Assembly: GCA_039198765.1 (NCBI GenBank)
Contig: JBCCTF010000008.1
Coordinates: 1-44,058 of the forward strand
From: Parvularcula sp039198765
GTDB lineage: Bacteria > Pseudomonadota > Alphaproteobacteria > Caulobacterales > Parvularculaceae
DNA: 44,058 nucleotides
Direction: 5' to 3'
The translations under genes and the position numbers were made by a program. This document shows, piece after piece, positions 32,096-40,164 of the stretch. Position 1 is the first letter of the stretch. Every line of letters starts with the position of its first letter. A model generated the notes under the pieces. That model did not search any database. It saw nothing but the letters and a program-made list of their open reading frames with translations, and was not told where the DNA came from.

Positions 32096-33361
32096 TCAGT
32101 ACCCTGCCTCTTTGCACTGCTCGACGAGACGTTGGGGCATCTCCTCGTAGACCTGTTCGAACATTTTGCGGCCTTCGGCGCCCTGCCCCGCGTGGACGAG
32201 GCCGTTGGCTTCTGCGCGGTTCTCGGCCTCGCGCATTTCCACTTCAGCTTCCGTATGCAGAGCTTCGATCTCCGCTTCCGTCATCGCGCCGATGGCTTTG
32301 AGGTGTTTCTCCAGCCGGAGGATCGGATCGCCCAGCGGCCACGCGATGTTCTCCTCTCTGGCGCGGTACTTGGTCGGATCGTCCGAGGTAGAGTGCGCGC
32401 CGCTGCGATAAGTGAGGAACTCAATCGCTATGGTGCCGAGGCCCGACCGCGCGCGCTGCTCAGCCAGGCGCGAGGCCGCGAGGACGGCGAGGAAGTCGTT
32501 ACCGTCGACCCGGAGAGCGGGCATCCCATAGGAGCCCATCCGCGCAGCGAACGTATTGAGATCAGCACCAGCGAAAGCGTTGGTGGTCGAGATCGCCCAC
32601 TGATTGTTCACCACACAGAGGATTGTCTTTGCTCTGTATACGGCAGCGAACAGGTTCCCCTGGTGCCAGTCCCCTTCTGCGGTGGCGCCATCGCCGATCC
32701 ACGCGACGGAGACCTTGTCGTCTCCCCGCATCGCGGAGGCCATGCCCCAGCCGACCGCCTGAATCCACTGGGTCGCGAGGTTGCCTGAGATGGTGAAGAA
32801 GCCTGCGTCGCGGAAAGAGTAGAGAACCGGCAGCTGGCGCCCTTCCAGCGGGTCGTTCTTGTTGGAGTAGATCTGGTTCATCAGCGTCTCGGGCTCGATA
32901 CCCCGGACGAAAAGGAGGCCCTGCTGACGGTACGTGGGGAAGTGCATGTCGGTCGCGTTAGTCGCAAGCCCCATACCGACGGCGATCGCTTCTTCGCCCA
33001 GGCACTGCATGTAGAAGCTGGTCTTACCCTGGCGCTGGGCGCGCATCATCCGCGCATCAAAGGCACGGGTGCGGATCATTTCTTTCAGGCCAGCGACGCA
33101 TTCCTCTGTGGTGACCAGGCTGGCCCAGTCGCCCTGCGCCTGACCGTCATTATCGAGGACACAGAGCAAGCCGTGCTGGAACGGAGCGAATGCCGAAACA
33201 TCGGCCTCGGCGTCCACCAGAGGTAGCTGGCCCGGTGCGCCGAAATCGAGGCCACTGAAGTCCGGCGTCTCTTCGGGACGCGCCGGAGGTGCGGGAACGC
33301 GGAAGCCGCGCTGATCGTCTGCCTTTGTCATGGGAGGACCTGCGTGGGTAAAACCATCCAT
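32096..33361 (-). CDS. bkdA1: Branched-chain keto acid dehydrogenase E1 alpha
   Basis: E1 alpha binds thiamine diphosphate and decarboxylates the branched 2-keto acids made from valine, leucine and isoleucine. The 421-residue protein has the thiamine motif GDGATAEGDWHQGNLFAAV...VVNNQWAIST, the SYGMPALRVDGND strand and the BCKDH-type RSGAHSTSDDPTKYR loop (the phosphorylation loop in mammals). These distinguish it from pyruvate dehydrogenase. ATG 33361 has GGAG 8 bases upstream; the later ATG at 33331 has no ribosome site. It is first in the bkd operon. No Lrp/BkdR-type regulator gene lies beside it. Confidence 0.93.
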   Translation of the reverse strand: MDGFTHAGPPMTKADDQRGFRVPAPPARPEETPDFSGLDFGAPGQLPLVDAEADVSAFAPFQHGLLCVLDNDGQAQGDWASLVTTEECVAGLKEMIRTRAFDARMMRAQRQGKTSFYMQCLGEEAIAVGMGLATNATDMHFPTYRQQGLLFVRGIEPETLMNQIYSNKNDPLEGRQLPVLYSFRDAGFFTISGNLATQWIQAVGWGMASAMRGDDKVSVAWIGDGATAEGDWHQGNLFAAVYRAKTILCVVNNQWAISTTNAFAGADLNTFAARMGSYGMPALRVDGNDFLAVLAASRLAEQRARSGLGTIAIEFLTYRSGAHSTSDDPTKYRAREENIAWPLGDPILRLEKHLKAIGAMTEAEIEALHTEAEVEMREAENRAEANGLVHAGQGAEGRKMFEQVYEEMPQRLVEQCKEAGY

Positions 33362-33622
33362 CTGAACGTCTCCGAGGGCGTTTTTCCTTGCGTGTTTGGC
33401 AGAAAGTTCCGCTCTCGTCTGCGGTGAGACCCTGTCATTTCACACCCGAAAGCGCGACTTTCCTCTTTTTGGCAGCACCGCCAGAAGCACAAGTGTGTTC
33501 GGCAGTGCGAAACAGCACCCTACAGAAAAGGCTGCATTATGACAGAATGGCAATGTTTAGGCTCGTTGCGACAGGCTGTCCGGCTTCCCATTGTTGTTAA
33601 ACGATAAGCAATGGAGGCACGC

Positions 33623-34267
33623 ATGGGCGCAACCCAATTCCTTTCGGCAACAGTCGCTGCGGCGGCCCTTTCCACCTCAATCGCAGTAGCGGAGACAGTC
33701 ACTTACGACTTCACCGGCTTTGATAGCGTCAAGGCGACGTCGGGCGTCGATGTGATTGTTGAGGTCGGCGATGCCTTCTCGATCACCCTTGAAACGGACG
33801 GTGACGTTGAGCGCGCGCGGGTCGAGGTCAAAGGCGACACCCTCATCCTTGGCCGGAAAAGCCAGCGAGGCATGGTCCTGAACCTCGGCCGCGGCGCAAC
33901 TTACGAATACACGGTGACCATGCCTGAGCTCCGCGGCGGCGGCGCATCGGCAGGCGCAGACCTTGAAATCAGCGGCATCGAGGGTGGCGAGGTGACCCTG
34001 GACGCCAGCTCGGGCGCCGGAATCGAAGCCGAAGGGACCTGCAGCACCCTCCGCGCTGAAGCGTCATCGGGCGCCAGCGTTGATGCGTTCGACCTCGAAT
34101 GCGACGACGTTCGCGCCGACGTTTCGAGTGGAGCCGACGTCAACGTTACGGCCTCCGACAGCGTCCGCGCAGACGCATCGTCAGGCGGCGCCGTTCGCGT
34201 GCGCGGCAATCCCGACGACCGACGCACGGATAAGTCGAGTGGCGGTAGCGTTCGCTTCGTGGACTAA
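33623..34267 (+). CDS. Secreted GIN-domain (DUF2807) beta-helix protein
   Basis: A 214-residue protein with a signal peptide (residues 1-23, cleaved after AVA) and a GIN/DUF2807 domain. The second half is a set of regular rungs: SSG triplets at 129, 148, 168, 186 and 205, spaced 18-20 residues apart and each followed by an alternating hydrophobic strand (for example ADVSSGADVNV). This pattern predicts a right-handed beta-helix. GIN-domain proteins are common in Bacteroidetes and occur in Proteobacteria; the ligand is unknown. ATG 33623 is chosen for GGAGG 5 bases upstream, over ATG 33611, which would include that site. A strong terminator follows at 34301-34334, so it is a single-gene unit. 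Confidence 0.82.
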   Translation: MGATQFLSATVAAAALSTSIAVAETVTYDFTGFDSVKATSGVDVIVEVGDAFSITLETDGDVERARVEVKGDTLILGRKSQRGMVLNLGRGATYEYTVTMPELRGGGASAGADLEISGIEGGEVTLDASSGAGIEAEGTCSTLRAEASSGASVDAFDLECDDVRADVSSGADVNVTASDSVRADASSGGAVRVRGNPDDRRTDKSSGGSVRFVD

Positions 34268-34300
34268 CCCACTCTAGAACAACAACAATTTCAAAAAGAC

Positions 34301-34334
34301 CCCGCGCGAGCACAAGCTCTGCGCGGGTTTTTTT
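34301..34334 (+). terminator. Terminator of the GIN-domain gene
   Basis: A 7-bp GC stem (CCCGCGC/GCGCGGG, 34301-34307 and 34321-34327), which can extend through GAG/CTC, followed by seven T residues (34328-34334). It lies 33 bases after the stop codon. Confidence 0.88.
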
Positions 34335-34593
34335 CGTGCCGAAACGAACCAGTCCTGTGGTTGTCACTGGACCTGTACGTGAATTTGCAACTTAATGGGC
34401 GTAACACGCTTAGAGTGTATCGATTTGGGAACTGTGAGCGAAATTGCGCATCGCAAGAATGCGCTGGACCGCGGGAACTGGATCGGCCACAGACAACTTG
34501 GGGTTCAAACGCACCGGTAAGACGAACGGCACGAAGCTTGCTTCCAAACGGTTCAGCGCGGACTGGTGCGCGCGTAAGGGTTAAGAGGTTCGC
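34335..34593 (+). other. Intergenic region before the chain-length determinant gene
   Basis: No convincing gene is visible. The region holds two small inverted repeats, ACAC/GTGT at 34404-34418 and GCGCAT/ATGCGC at 34446-34464. A weak promoter-like pair TTGCAA and GCTTAG near 34385-34413 is possible. The promoter of the exopolysaccharide genes must be here, but I cannot place it with confidence. Confidence 0.4.
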
Positions 34594-36234
34594 ATGGAAC
34601 GCTACGACATCACAGACCTACTGAGGATCGGCCTGCGCCGCTTCTTCTGGATTCTGATCCCGTTTGTCGTCCTCATGATTGTTTCGCTGGTCGCGCTGGG
34701 CTTGGTCCCTGCACGCTACCATTCGAAAGCGCTTCTCATCGTTGAGAACCAACAGATCTCGGAAGACTTGGTTCCCTCTGCGATCCGGGCATACGCCGAA
34801 GACCGTCTGGAGACGATCAAAGCGACGGTTCGCTCGCGCGAGAACATCCTCGAATTGTCGGACCGGTTCGACCTGATCGACCGCGATAGCGACGTAGCCT
34901 TCTCACAGCGCATCGAAGCCGTCCGCGACGACATCCAGATCAGCATCAACCGCATCGATGGCAACCGACGCGGTCGCCGCCGTGATGAGCCGAGCACGAT
35001 CACCTTCGAGATCGGCTTCGTCCACGACAACCCACAAGTCGCCTACCGCGTTGCCAACCAGCTGGTGACGGACTTCCTCGCCCAGAACGTGGAAGCACGG
35101 ATCGAAGCAGCTGAAGGTACCGCCGACTTCATGCGGAGCGAGGAGCAAGCGCTCCGCCGTCAGATCGCTGACATCCAAAACCAGATTTCGGAAGTGCGTC
35201 GTCAGAACCCCGGCGTGAACCCGGAGACGATCGCCTTCAACCAAGAGACAATCCGTCGTCTGAACGAGCAGATCGAAGACCAGGAAGAGCGGATCGACAA
35301 TACGAACCAACAACTCGACCTGCTCCGTATGCAGCAGCCGCTGATTCTGTCGGCGAGCGAGCGCAGCGACCTCGAGTTCCAAGAGCTGCGCGACAAACGT
35401 CGTGACTATGTTGCTCTGTCGCGTCGTTACACATCGAACCACCCGGACATGGTCGTCCTGGAAGAAGAGATCCTTGTCCTCGAAGAGAACCTCGATCCGG
35501 ATGCGTTTGTTGAACGTGCTACAGAGGCGATCAAATCGATCAATCTGCGCCTCGCCAACGACCGCTTGAACGCAGGCGAAGCGAGCGACCTTCGCCGTCG
35601 CCGCAACGAGCTGGACCAGCGTATCGTCAAAGTCCAAGCCATCGGAGCTGAGAAAAGCCTGCCGCAGCTGCAGTATGAAGCTGAGCAAACCTCGCTCGTC
35701 AGCCGCCTGCAGGCGTTCAATCAGCGTCTCGTCTCCTATCGCGAAGACCTCGCGGAAGCTGAAGCCCGTCTTGAGCTGGCACCGGCGGTGACCGCGCAGC
35801 TGGAGACGCTGGAAGCTGAGCAAGAGCGTCTGGCTGGCCTTCTGTCCCGGACCCAAGAGGACCGCGCGCAAGCTGAGCGGACGGAGAGCCTGGAAGAGCA
35901 ACAGCGTGCCGAGCGCGTGCTCATCCTTGACCCGCCGGTCCTGCCTGACCTTCCGACGTCGCCGGACAAGCCGCGTGCGGCTCTTCTCCTGACCGCTGTT
36001 GCTGGCGGCCTGGCTGGTGCCCTCGGTATCCTTCCGGTGTTCCTTGCCCCTCGTATCGACAGCAAGCGCCAGCTTGCCCAGGTGGTCCCCGGCCTGCCCG
36101 TGATCGAAGTGCCTGAGATCGTCGATGGCGAAGAGCGTAAGTTCCGCCGCAACCTCCTCGTCGGCCTGGTGATCCTCACAGGGTTCCTCCTGCTGGTCCT
36201 CGCCGCCGTCACCTACGTGGTGCTGATCCGATGA
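34594..36234 (+). CDS. Wzz-type polysaccharide chain-length determinant
   Basis: A 546-residue inner-membrane protein that probably sets exopolysaccharide chain length or assists export. It has an N-terminal cytoplasmic segment (ITDLLRIGLRRFFW), TM1 (about 17-40), a Wzz-fold start (ARYHSKALLIVENQQISEDLVPSAI), a long periplasmic coiled coil (170-445, Glu/Arg/Gln-rich), a PxxP-containing TM2 (PDLPTSPDKPRAALLLTAVAGG, 450-485) and an extra C-terminal helix (about 522-545). This matches the GNVR/Wzz proteins found with PEP-CTERM or Xrt polysaccharide loci. ATG 34594 has AAGAGG 6 bases upstream. The next gene, a CpsD-like ATPase, is its usual partner. Confidence 0.88.
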   Translation: MERYDITDLLRIGLRRFFWILIPFVVLMIVSLVALGLVPARYHSKALLIVENQQISEDLVPSAIRAYAEDRLETIKATVRSRENILELSDRFDLIDRDSDVAFSQRIEAVRDDIQISINRIDGNRRGRRRDEPSTITFEIGFVHDNPQVAYRVANQLVTDFLAQNVEARIEAAEGTADFMRSEEQALRRQIADIQNQISEVRRQNPGVNPETIAFNQETIRRLNEQIEDQEERIDNTNQQLDLLRMQQPLILSASERSDLEFQELRDKRRDYVALSRRYTSNHPDMVVLEEEILVLEENLDPDAFVERATEAIKSINLRLANDRLNAGEASDLRRRRNELDQRIVKVQAIGAEKSLPQLQYEAEQTSLVSRLQAFNQRLVSYREDLAEAEARLELAPAVTAQLETLEAEQERLAGLLSRTQEDRAQAERTESLEEQQRAERVLILDPPVLPDLPTSPDKPRAALLLTAVAGGLAGALGILPVFLAPRIDSKRQLAQVVPGLPVIEVPEIVDGEERKFRRNLLVGLVILTGFLLLVLAAVTYVVLIR

Positions 36235-36280
36235 TCAGCATCCACCACACTCTTCGTCTTCTTACGGAAAGGGCCTCATC

Positions 36281-37186
36281 ATGAGTGATAACGAGGTAGC
36301 CCCAAGCCCGCTCGAACGTGCCCTCGCTAAGGTAAAGGTTGAACCTCAACCGGCCGCCCAAGCTGACGTGCCGCCCCAAGCTGAAGTGCCTCCGCAGGCT
36401 GAGACCATTCCGCCCGTGCATGAGCCGCAGCCGCGCCAAGCTGGCGGCGAACGCCGTGGTCGCCGTGCCGGTGACTTCCAAGCAGGTGACCTGTCGCGTT
36501 TCGCGCCCAGCGACGCTGACTTCGCTCGCTTCGAAGATCGCTTCGGGATCGGCCCGGACCAACGTTCGACCTTCGATGCTGCGTTCCGCATCGTCCGAAC
36601 CCAGGTCCTGCAGTCGATCAAAGATCGCGGTGGTCAAGTGGTCGGCATCACCTCGCCGAGCGCCCGCAATGGTAAGACGGTCTCATCGATCCACCTCGCC
36701 CGCGCCTGTGCGCGCCGTACCGAGCAGACGGTGGTCCTCGCTGACCTGAACCTGCAGCGTCCGCTTCTCGGGGGTTACCTCGATGCCCGCGACTTCCGCT
36801 CTGGCATCAGCTTCTTCCGGGGCGAAGGCCGGTCGGAGGATTACCTGACGCGCGTTGCTGACACGAACCTGCTGCTGTTCCTCTCGGATCGCGGCACGTC
36901 GCAGTCGGCTGAACTCCTCGCATCGGGTCGCCTCAAGCAAGGCCTCAATGCTTTCCGCAGCGTCGCGCCTGAGACGGTGGTGATCTGCAACCTGCCGCCG
37001 GTCCTGGGATCGGACGACGTGATGACCATCATGCCTCAGCTCGACGGTGTGGTTCTCGTGACCGCTGCTGGCGAGACCGGCTTCAAAGAAGCTGAAGAAG
37101 CCGCACGGATCATCCCACGGGACAAGCTCCTCTGCGCGATCCTGAACAAGAGCAAGAACATCAAGGACATCCCCTTCGAGGACTGA
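36281..37186 (+). CDS. CpsD/BY-kinase-like ATPase with atypical Walker B
   Basis: A 301-residue cytoplasmic protein. The first about 60 residues are rich in Pro, Gln and Ala and contain imperfect repeats (ADVPPQAEVPPQAET). The ATPase core has Walker A S-P-S-A-R-N-G-K-T (125-133) and a Walker A' V-L-A-D-L-N-L-Q-R-P with D155. The Walker B strand reads VVICNLPPVL, with N237 where bacterial tyrosine kinases have an aspartate, and there is no C-terminal tyrosine cluster. It is therefore CpsD/Wzc-like by fold and position, directly after its Wzz partner, but is unlikely to be an autophosphorylating kinase. A regulatory or structural ATPase role is inferred. It ends before a strong bidirectional terminator. 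Confidence 0.82.
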   Translation: MSDNEVAPSPLERALAKVKVEPQPAAQADVPPQAEVPPQAETIPPVHEPQPRQAGGERRGRRAGDFQAGDLSRFAPSDADFARFEDRFGIGPDQRSTFDAAFRIVRTQVLQSIKDRGGQVVGITSPSARNGKTVSSIHLARACARRTEQTVVLADLNLQRPLLGGYLDARDFRSGISFFRGEGRSEDYLTRVADTNLLLFLSDRGTSQSAELLASGRLKQGLNAFRSVAPETVVICNLPPVLGSDDVMTIMPQLDGVVLVTAAGETGFKEAEEAARIIPRDKLLCAILNKSKNIKDIPFED

Positions 37187-37212
37187 TCCTTCGAATTCAG
37201 AACACAAAAAAA

Positions 37213-37244
37213 GCCCCGCGCAGTCGCCTGCGCGGGGCTTTTTT
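37213..37244. terminator. Strong bidirectional terminator after the exopolysaccharide genes
   Basis: A perfect 11-bp stem (37213-37223 and 37228-37238) with a TCGC loop, seven A residues before it (37206-37212) and six T residues after it (37239-37244). This gives efficient rightward termination and possible leftward termination. Confidence 0.92.
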
Positions 37245-37288
37245 GTCCGCTTTTTCCTGAATGCGAATCCAGGTATTACTGATAAGTT

Positions 37289-38041
37289 ATGCCCAGTTTC
37301 CGCCCGCCTCAAGACTATGTATTTTTTGCTGACGAAGCCGGCATCTCAAATGACCGGTTCACGGTTGTGGGCGGCATTTCAATACATCGCAACAACATCG
37401 ACGAGGTGCACGCGGCGATTGCTGACTACCGCCAAAACGCTAACATGAAGGCAGAACTTAAGTGGTCGAAAATAAGCAACCAGAAGCTCAGCGAATATCA
37501 AGAGCTAGTTGACTACTTTTTCGCACTTAACTCTACTGATGCAGTACACTTCAACGCGATCATATTTGATAGCCATCAATGGAACCATAATGTCTATAAT
37601 GGGGGTGACTCAGATGTCGGCCTATCAAAGCTTTACTACCAACTCGCTTTGCATAAATTTATAAAGTTGTGCGGTCAAGACTGCGAAAAATCGCTAGCTA
37701 TTTGCGTTGACAAGAGAAACAGCAGCACATCTCTTATTGAACTTAAGAACATGCTGAATGCCGCCGCCGCACGAGACTTTGGATACAAACACCAGCCTCT
37801 AAAACAGTTGGTCCCGTGGGATTCAAAGCTTGACGACATTCTGCAGATGAATGACGTGATCTTAGGCGCTGTTTGCGCAGCGAGAAACGGCAAACATAAA
37901 CTGCCGAAGACACGAGCCGCAAAGCGGGAAATCGCAAAGACAGTGCTCGAAAAATCAGGGCTTAATACTTTCGACCTCGATAGCCCGAGGAACATCCACA
38001 GATTTGGCATTTGGAACATGCGCCCAAGGCCCAGAGGATAG
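37289..38041 (+). CDS. DUF3800-domain protein on AT-richer DNA
   Basis: A 250-residue protein with the DUF3800 pattern: VFFADEAGIS (D15, E16), FTVVGGISI, an ELKWSKIS segment, AICVDKR (D141) and LQMNDVILGAV (D189). These acidic residues match an RNase H-like arrangement proposed for this family; the activity is not proven. DUF3800 genes are scattered, often in mobile or defence regions. The DNA is visibly richer in A and T than all its neighbours, with many Asn, Lys, Ile and Leu codons ending in A or T, so it has probably been acquired. It sits alone between a terminator and secB. ATG 37289 lacks a good ribosome site. Confidence 0.8.
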   Translation: MPSFRPPQDYVFFADEAGISNDRFTVVGGISIHRNNIDEVHAAIADYRQNANMKAELKWSKISNQKLSEYQELVDYFFALNSTDAVHFNAIIFDSHQWNHNVYNGGDSDVGLSKLYYQLALHKFIKLCGQDCEKSLAICVDKRNSSTSLIELKNMLNAAAARDFGYKHQPLKQLVPWDSKLDDILQMNDVILGAVCAARNGKHKLPKTRAAKREIAKTVLEKSGLNTFDLDSPRNIHRFGIWNMRPRPRG

Positions 38042-38337
38042 CAGGCCCCACACATCTACGCTCATTGAGGCAAACCCCGCCGAGCTACGCTTCCTTACGA
38101 ACGAGGTGCATTACTGCCCTTTGTCCGCACCGTTTACGTTCTCCTAACATCACTAGGATTTTCGACGTGCAGTGGCCTGCTAAAGAGGATATACGCGATT
38201 CAGAGGAGTTCTACAAGTTTTTTTCCTTGACTCGCGAAGCAGATTAGCGGTTGCTGAGTCGCTCCCCGCCCCTATTCGCTTGAGAATCACTGCTGGGACC
38301 TCGTGGGCACAACGGCCTGACTTTTTTTGTGGGCGTC
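38042..38337. other. AT-richer intergenic region after the DUF3800 gene
   Basis: Base composition stays like that of the DUF3800 gene to about 38250. A plus-strand frame ending at 38247 reads ITRIFDVQWPAKEDIRD followed by a further 14 residues to the stop, and looks somewhat protein-like, but it has no ribosome site or convincing start. It could be the 3' remnant of a second gene brought in with the DUF3800 gene. No terminator or repeat is evident. Confidence 0.35.
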
Positions 38338-38826
38338 TTACGACAGCTCAGTCGGTGCCGCTGAGGGGACCTGCTGGGCCTTTTGCTGTTGGTACATGCC
38401 GATGAAGTCGAGGGGCTCGAGGAGGAGCGGCATGAAACCGCCGTCGCGGGTGGACTGAGCCACGATCTGCCGAACGAACGGGAACAGAAGGTGCGGGCCG
38501 TCGACGAGCAGGATCGGCTCCATTCGGTCCTCTGGGACGTTCTGGATCAGGAAGAGCCCTGCATAGTTCACTTCGCAGACATAGATCACGTTGCCGTCGC
38601 GGCGGGCGGTGGCGGCGCAGCTCAGCTCCACCTCATAGCGGTCTTGGCCGATCGAACGCGCGTTGACGTCAACGGACACTTCCATCTGCGGCTGAGCGGC
38701 ATTGGCAGCGAGGGATTGCGGTGCAGCCGGGCTCTCAAACGAGAGGTCCTTCAGGTACTGCGTGACGAGGCGCATGGAAGGCGCGCCTTCGGGGGCGGCA
38801 GCCGGCTCTTGAGGTGTGTCGGACAT
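38338..38826 (-). CDS. secB: Protein-export chaperone SecB
   Basis: SecB is a cytoplasmic tetrameric chaperone that keeps preproteins unfolded and hands them to SecA. The 162-residue protein has the core MRLVTQYLKDLSFESPAAPQ, then YEVELSCAATA, VYVCEVNYAGLFLI (I for V at one site), and HLLFPFVRQIVAQSTRDGGFMPLLLEPLDF, with an acidic and glutamine-rich tail. Length and sequence fit alphaproteobacterial SecB. ATG 38826 is chosen because GGAG is 6 bases upstream; an earlier in-frame start adds MPAGAS. It is read leftward; fxsA, read the same way, lies 82 bases upstream. Confidence 0.95.
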   Translation of the reverse strand: MSDTPQEPAAAPEGAPSMRLVTQYLKDLSFESPAAPQSLAANAAQPQMEVSVDVNARSIGQDRYEVELSCAATARRDGNVIYVCEVNYAGLFLIQNVPEDRMEPILLVDGPHLLFPFVRQIVAQSTRDGGFMPLLLEPLDFIGMYQQQKAQQVPSAAPTELS

Positions 38827-38908
38827 GGAAGCTCCTGCGGGCAAGCGCGATAAGGCGTGAATAAGAGCTGCGGGGGCTACACGGCTCGCAGGAAGCCCGC
38901 AAGCGGTG

Positions 38909-39301
38909 TCAGTGCTTGATGATTGTGATTGTGCCGCTGTCTTTCATCGCCTGGATTTTCCGCAGAATCGCCCGCGCCGCAGCGTGCCTGACCGCTGGGA
39001 CCAGCAGGAGAAATCCGACCCCATCGGTGATGAAGCCTGGCGTTAGAAGAAACGGCGCTGCGACCAGCAGGCCAACACCATCGACGACAGACTGAACCGG
39101 CGGGCGGCCCTCATCCATCTCCCGCTGGGCGGTCTGCATCACCGAGAGGCCCTGGCGCTTGATCAGGAACGTCCCCAGCGCCGCGGTGCCGATGGTCAGG
39201 AGAATCACGGGGATCGTGCCGATCACGCTTGCCCCCTCAATGAGCAGGAAAATCTCCGCAATCGGCGTCAGAATGAGTGCAACGAAGATCAAAAGTGGCA
39301 C
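38909..39301 (-). CDS. fxsA: FxsA family membrane protein
   Basis: A 130-residue inner-membrane protein with the FxsA pattern: LILTPIAEIFLLIE in the first helix, IPVILLTIGTAALGTFLIKRQGLSVM in the second, and LLVAAPFLLTPGFITDGVGFLLLVP in the last hydrophobic part. FxsA in E. coli lessens F-plasmid exclusion of phage T7; its normal role is unknown. The order secB-fxsA-Tim44-mltA is common in alphaproteobacteria and supports the identification. ATG 39301 has AGGAGCC close by. Confidence 0.88.
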   Translation of the reverse strand: MPLLIFVALILTPIAEIFLLIEGASVIGTIPVILLTIGTAALGTFLIKRQGLSVMQTAQREMDEGRPPVQSVVDGVGLLVAAPFLLTPGFITDGVGFLLLVPAVRHAAARAILRKIQAMKDSGTITIIKH

Positions 39302-39500
39302 ATCAGGCTCCTTTGAGGTGATCTTGCCGTAAGGTGGGGTTCCGATCCGGCCATGAAACCCCTAGGCCTGTCCAGACATTCAGGCGTTTTTTCCGCCTGC
39401 GGCGCCGCATCCCCTAGAAGCCGGCGTCAGGGAATATATGTGTGTGTAAGGAAAGCGCGCTAAGCGCTACGTTCGATTTGAACGCCCTTGTAGGATCGTC

Positions 39501-40146
39501 ATGGATTTAACGCTGCTCATTTTCGCCGCTTTGGCCCTGTTTCTTAGCTATCGGCTCTTCAACGTGCTCGGCACACGTGGCGGCCATGAACCTGAGGAGC
39601 ATGAGCGCCCCAGTGCTGCGCCCTGTTCCCGCTGGCGAAGCCGCGAACGATCAGGCGCCTACGGACATCGAACCTGCGGCTCGTCGTGAGCCTTTGCCTG
39701 AATGGGCAGAAGTGATTGCCGAAGACTATCCTGGCTTTGAACCTAAAGAGTTCCTGCAAGGTGCTGCATCGGCCTACGAGATGATCGTTGAGGCCTATGC
39801 GATCGGTGACGTGCAGAGCATCAAAGGCTTTGTGGCCAAAGATGTGCTGGAGAGCTTCCAAGCAGGCATCGAACAGCGCACGGCGTCTGGCCACCAGATG
39901 GCTCTGACCTTTGTCGGCGTCGAGACACCTGACGTCGTCCGGTCTGAGCGTGATGGCGACAACTTCGAGGTCGAGCTCTCGTTCCGCTCCGAACAGGTCC
40001 GGGCGACCAAAGATGCCGAGGGCAACGTTCTGGACGGCAGCGAAGAAACAGTGATCACTGTGGTCGATCGCTGGGTGTTCGAGCGACCGGTGCGTTCGCG
40101 CGATCCAAACTGGACGCTCGTCGCGACCCAAGGTTCCAACGATTAA
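39501..40146 (+). pseudogene. Tim44/TimA-like gene with an apparent one-base frameshift
   Basis: The 5' part (ATG 39501) encodes the membrane anchor MDLTLLIFAALALFLSYRLF followed by NVLGTRGGHEPEEHERP. The rest of the protein is in the +1 frame: VLRPVPAGEAAND, then the Tim44 core (EPKEFLQGAASAYEMIVEAYAIGD) and its beta-sheet domain up to the stop at 40146. Dropping one C from the C4 tract at 39608-39611 joins the two into an uninterrupted 214-residue protein of the usual TimA length. As it stands, the anchor is separated from the Tim44 domain. TimA-like proteins are inner-membrane proteins of alphaproteobacteria. A sequencing error, a true mutation or slippage could explain it. The gene order with secB, fxsA and mltA supports the identity. 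Confidence 0.85.
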
Positions 40147-40164
40147 GACGGAGGCTCGGCCTCG

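Noticed and set aside
33412..33430. A sigma-54-like -24/-12 element (TTGGCAGAAAG...GC)
   Set aside because: The spacing between GG and GC is one base too long for a sigma-54 promoter and no enhancer-binding protein gene is near.
33388..33600. A 70-codon plus-strand frame before the GIN gene
   Set aside because: No ribosome site, cysteine- and arginine-rich composition, and no family resemblance; more likely upstream regulatory sequence.
38011..38247. A 78-codon plus-strand frame overlapping the end of the DUF3800 gene
   Set aside because: It starts with TTG inside the DUF3800 gene with no ribosome site. Only the last 30 residues look protein-like; treated as a possible remnant, not a gene.
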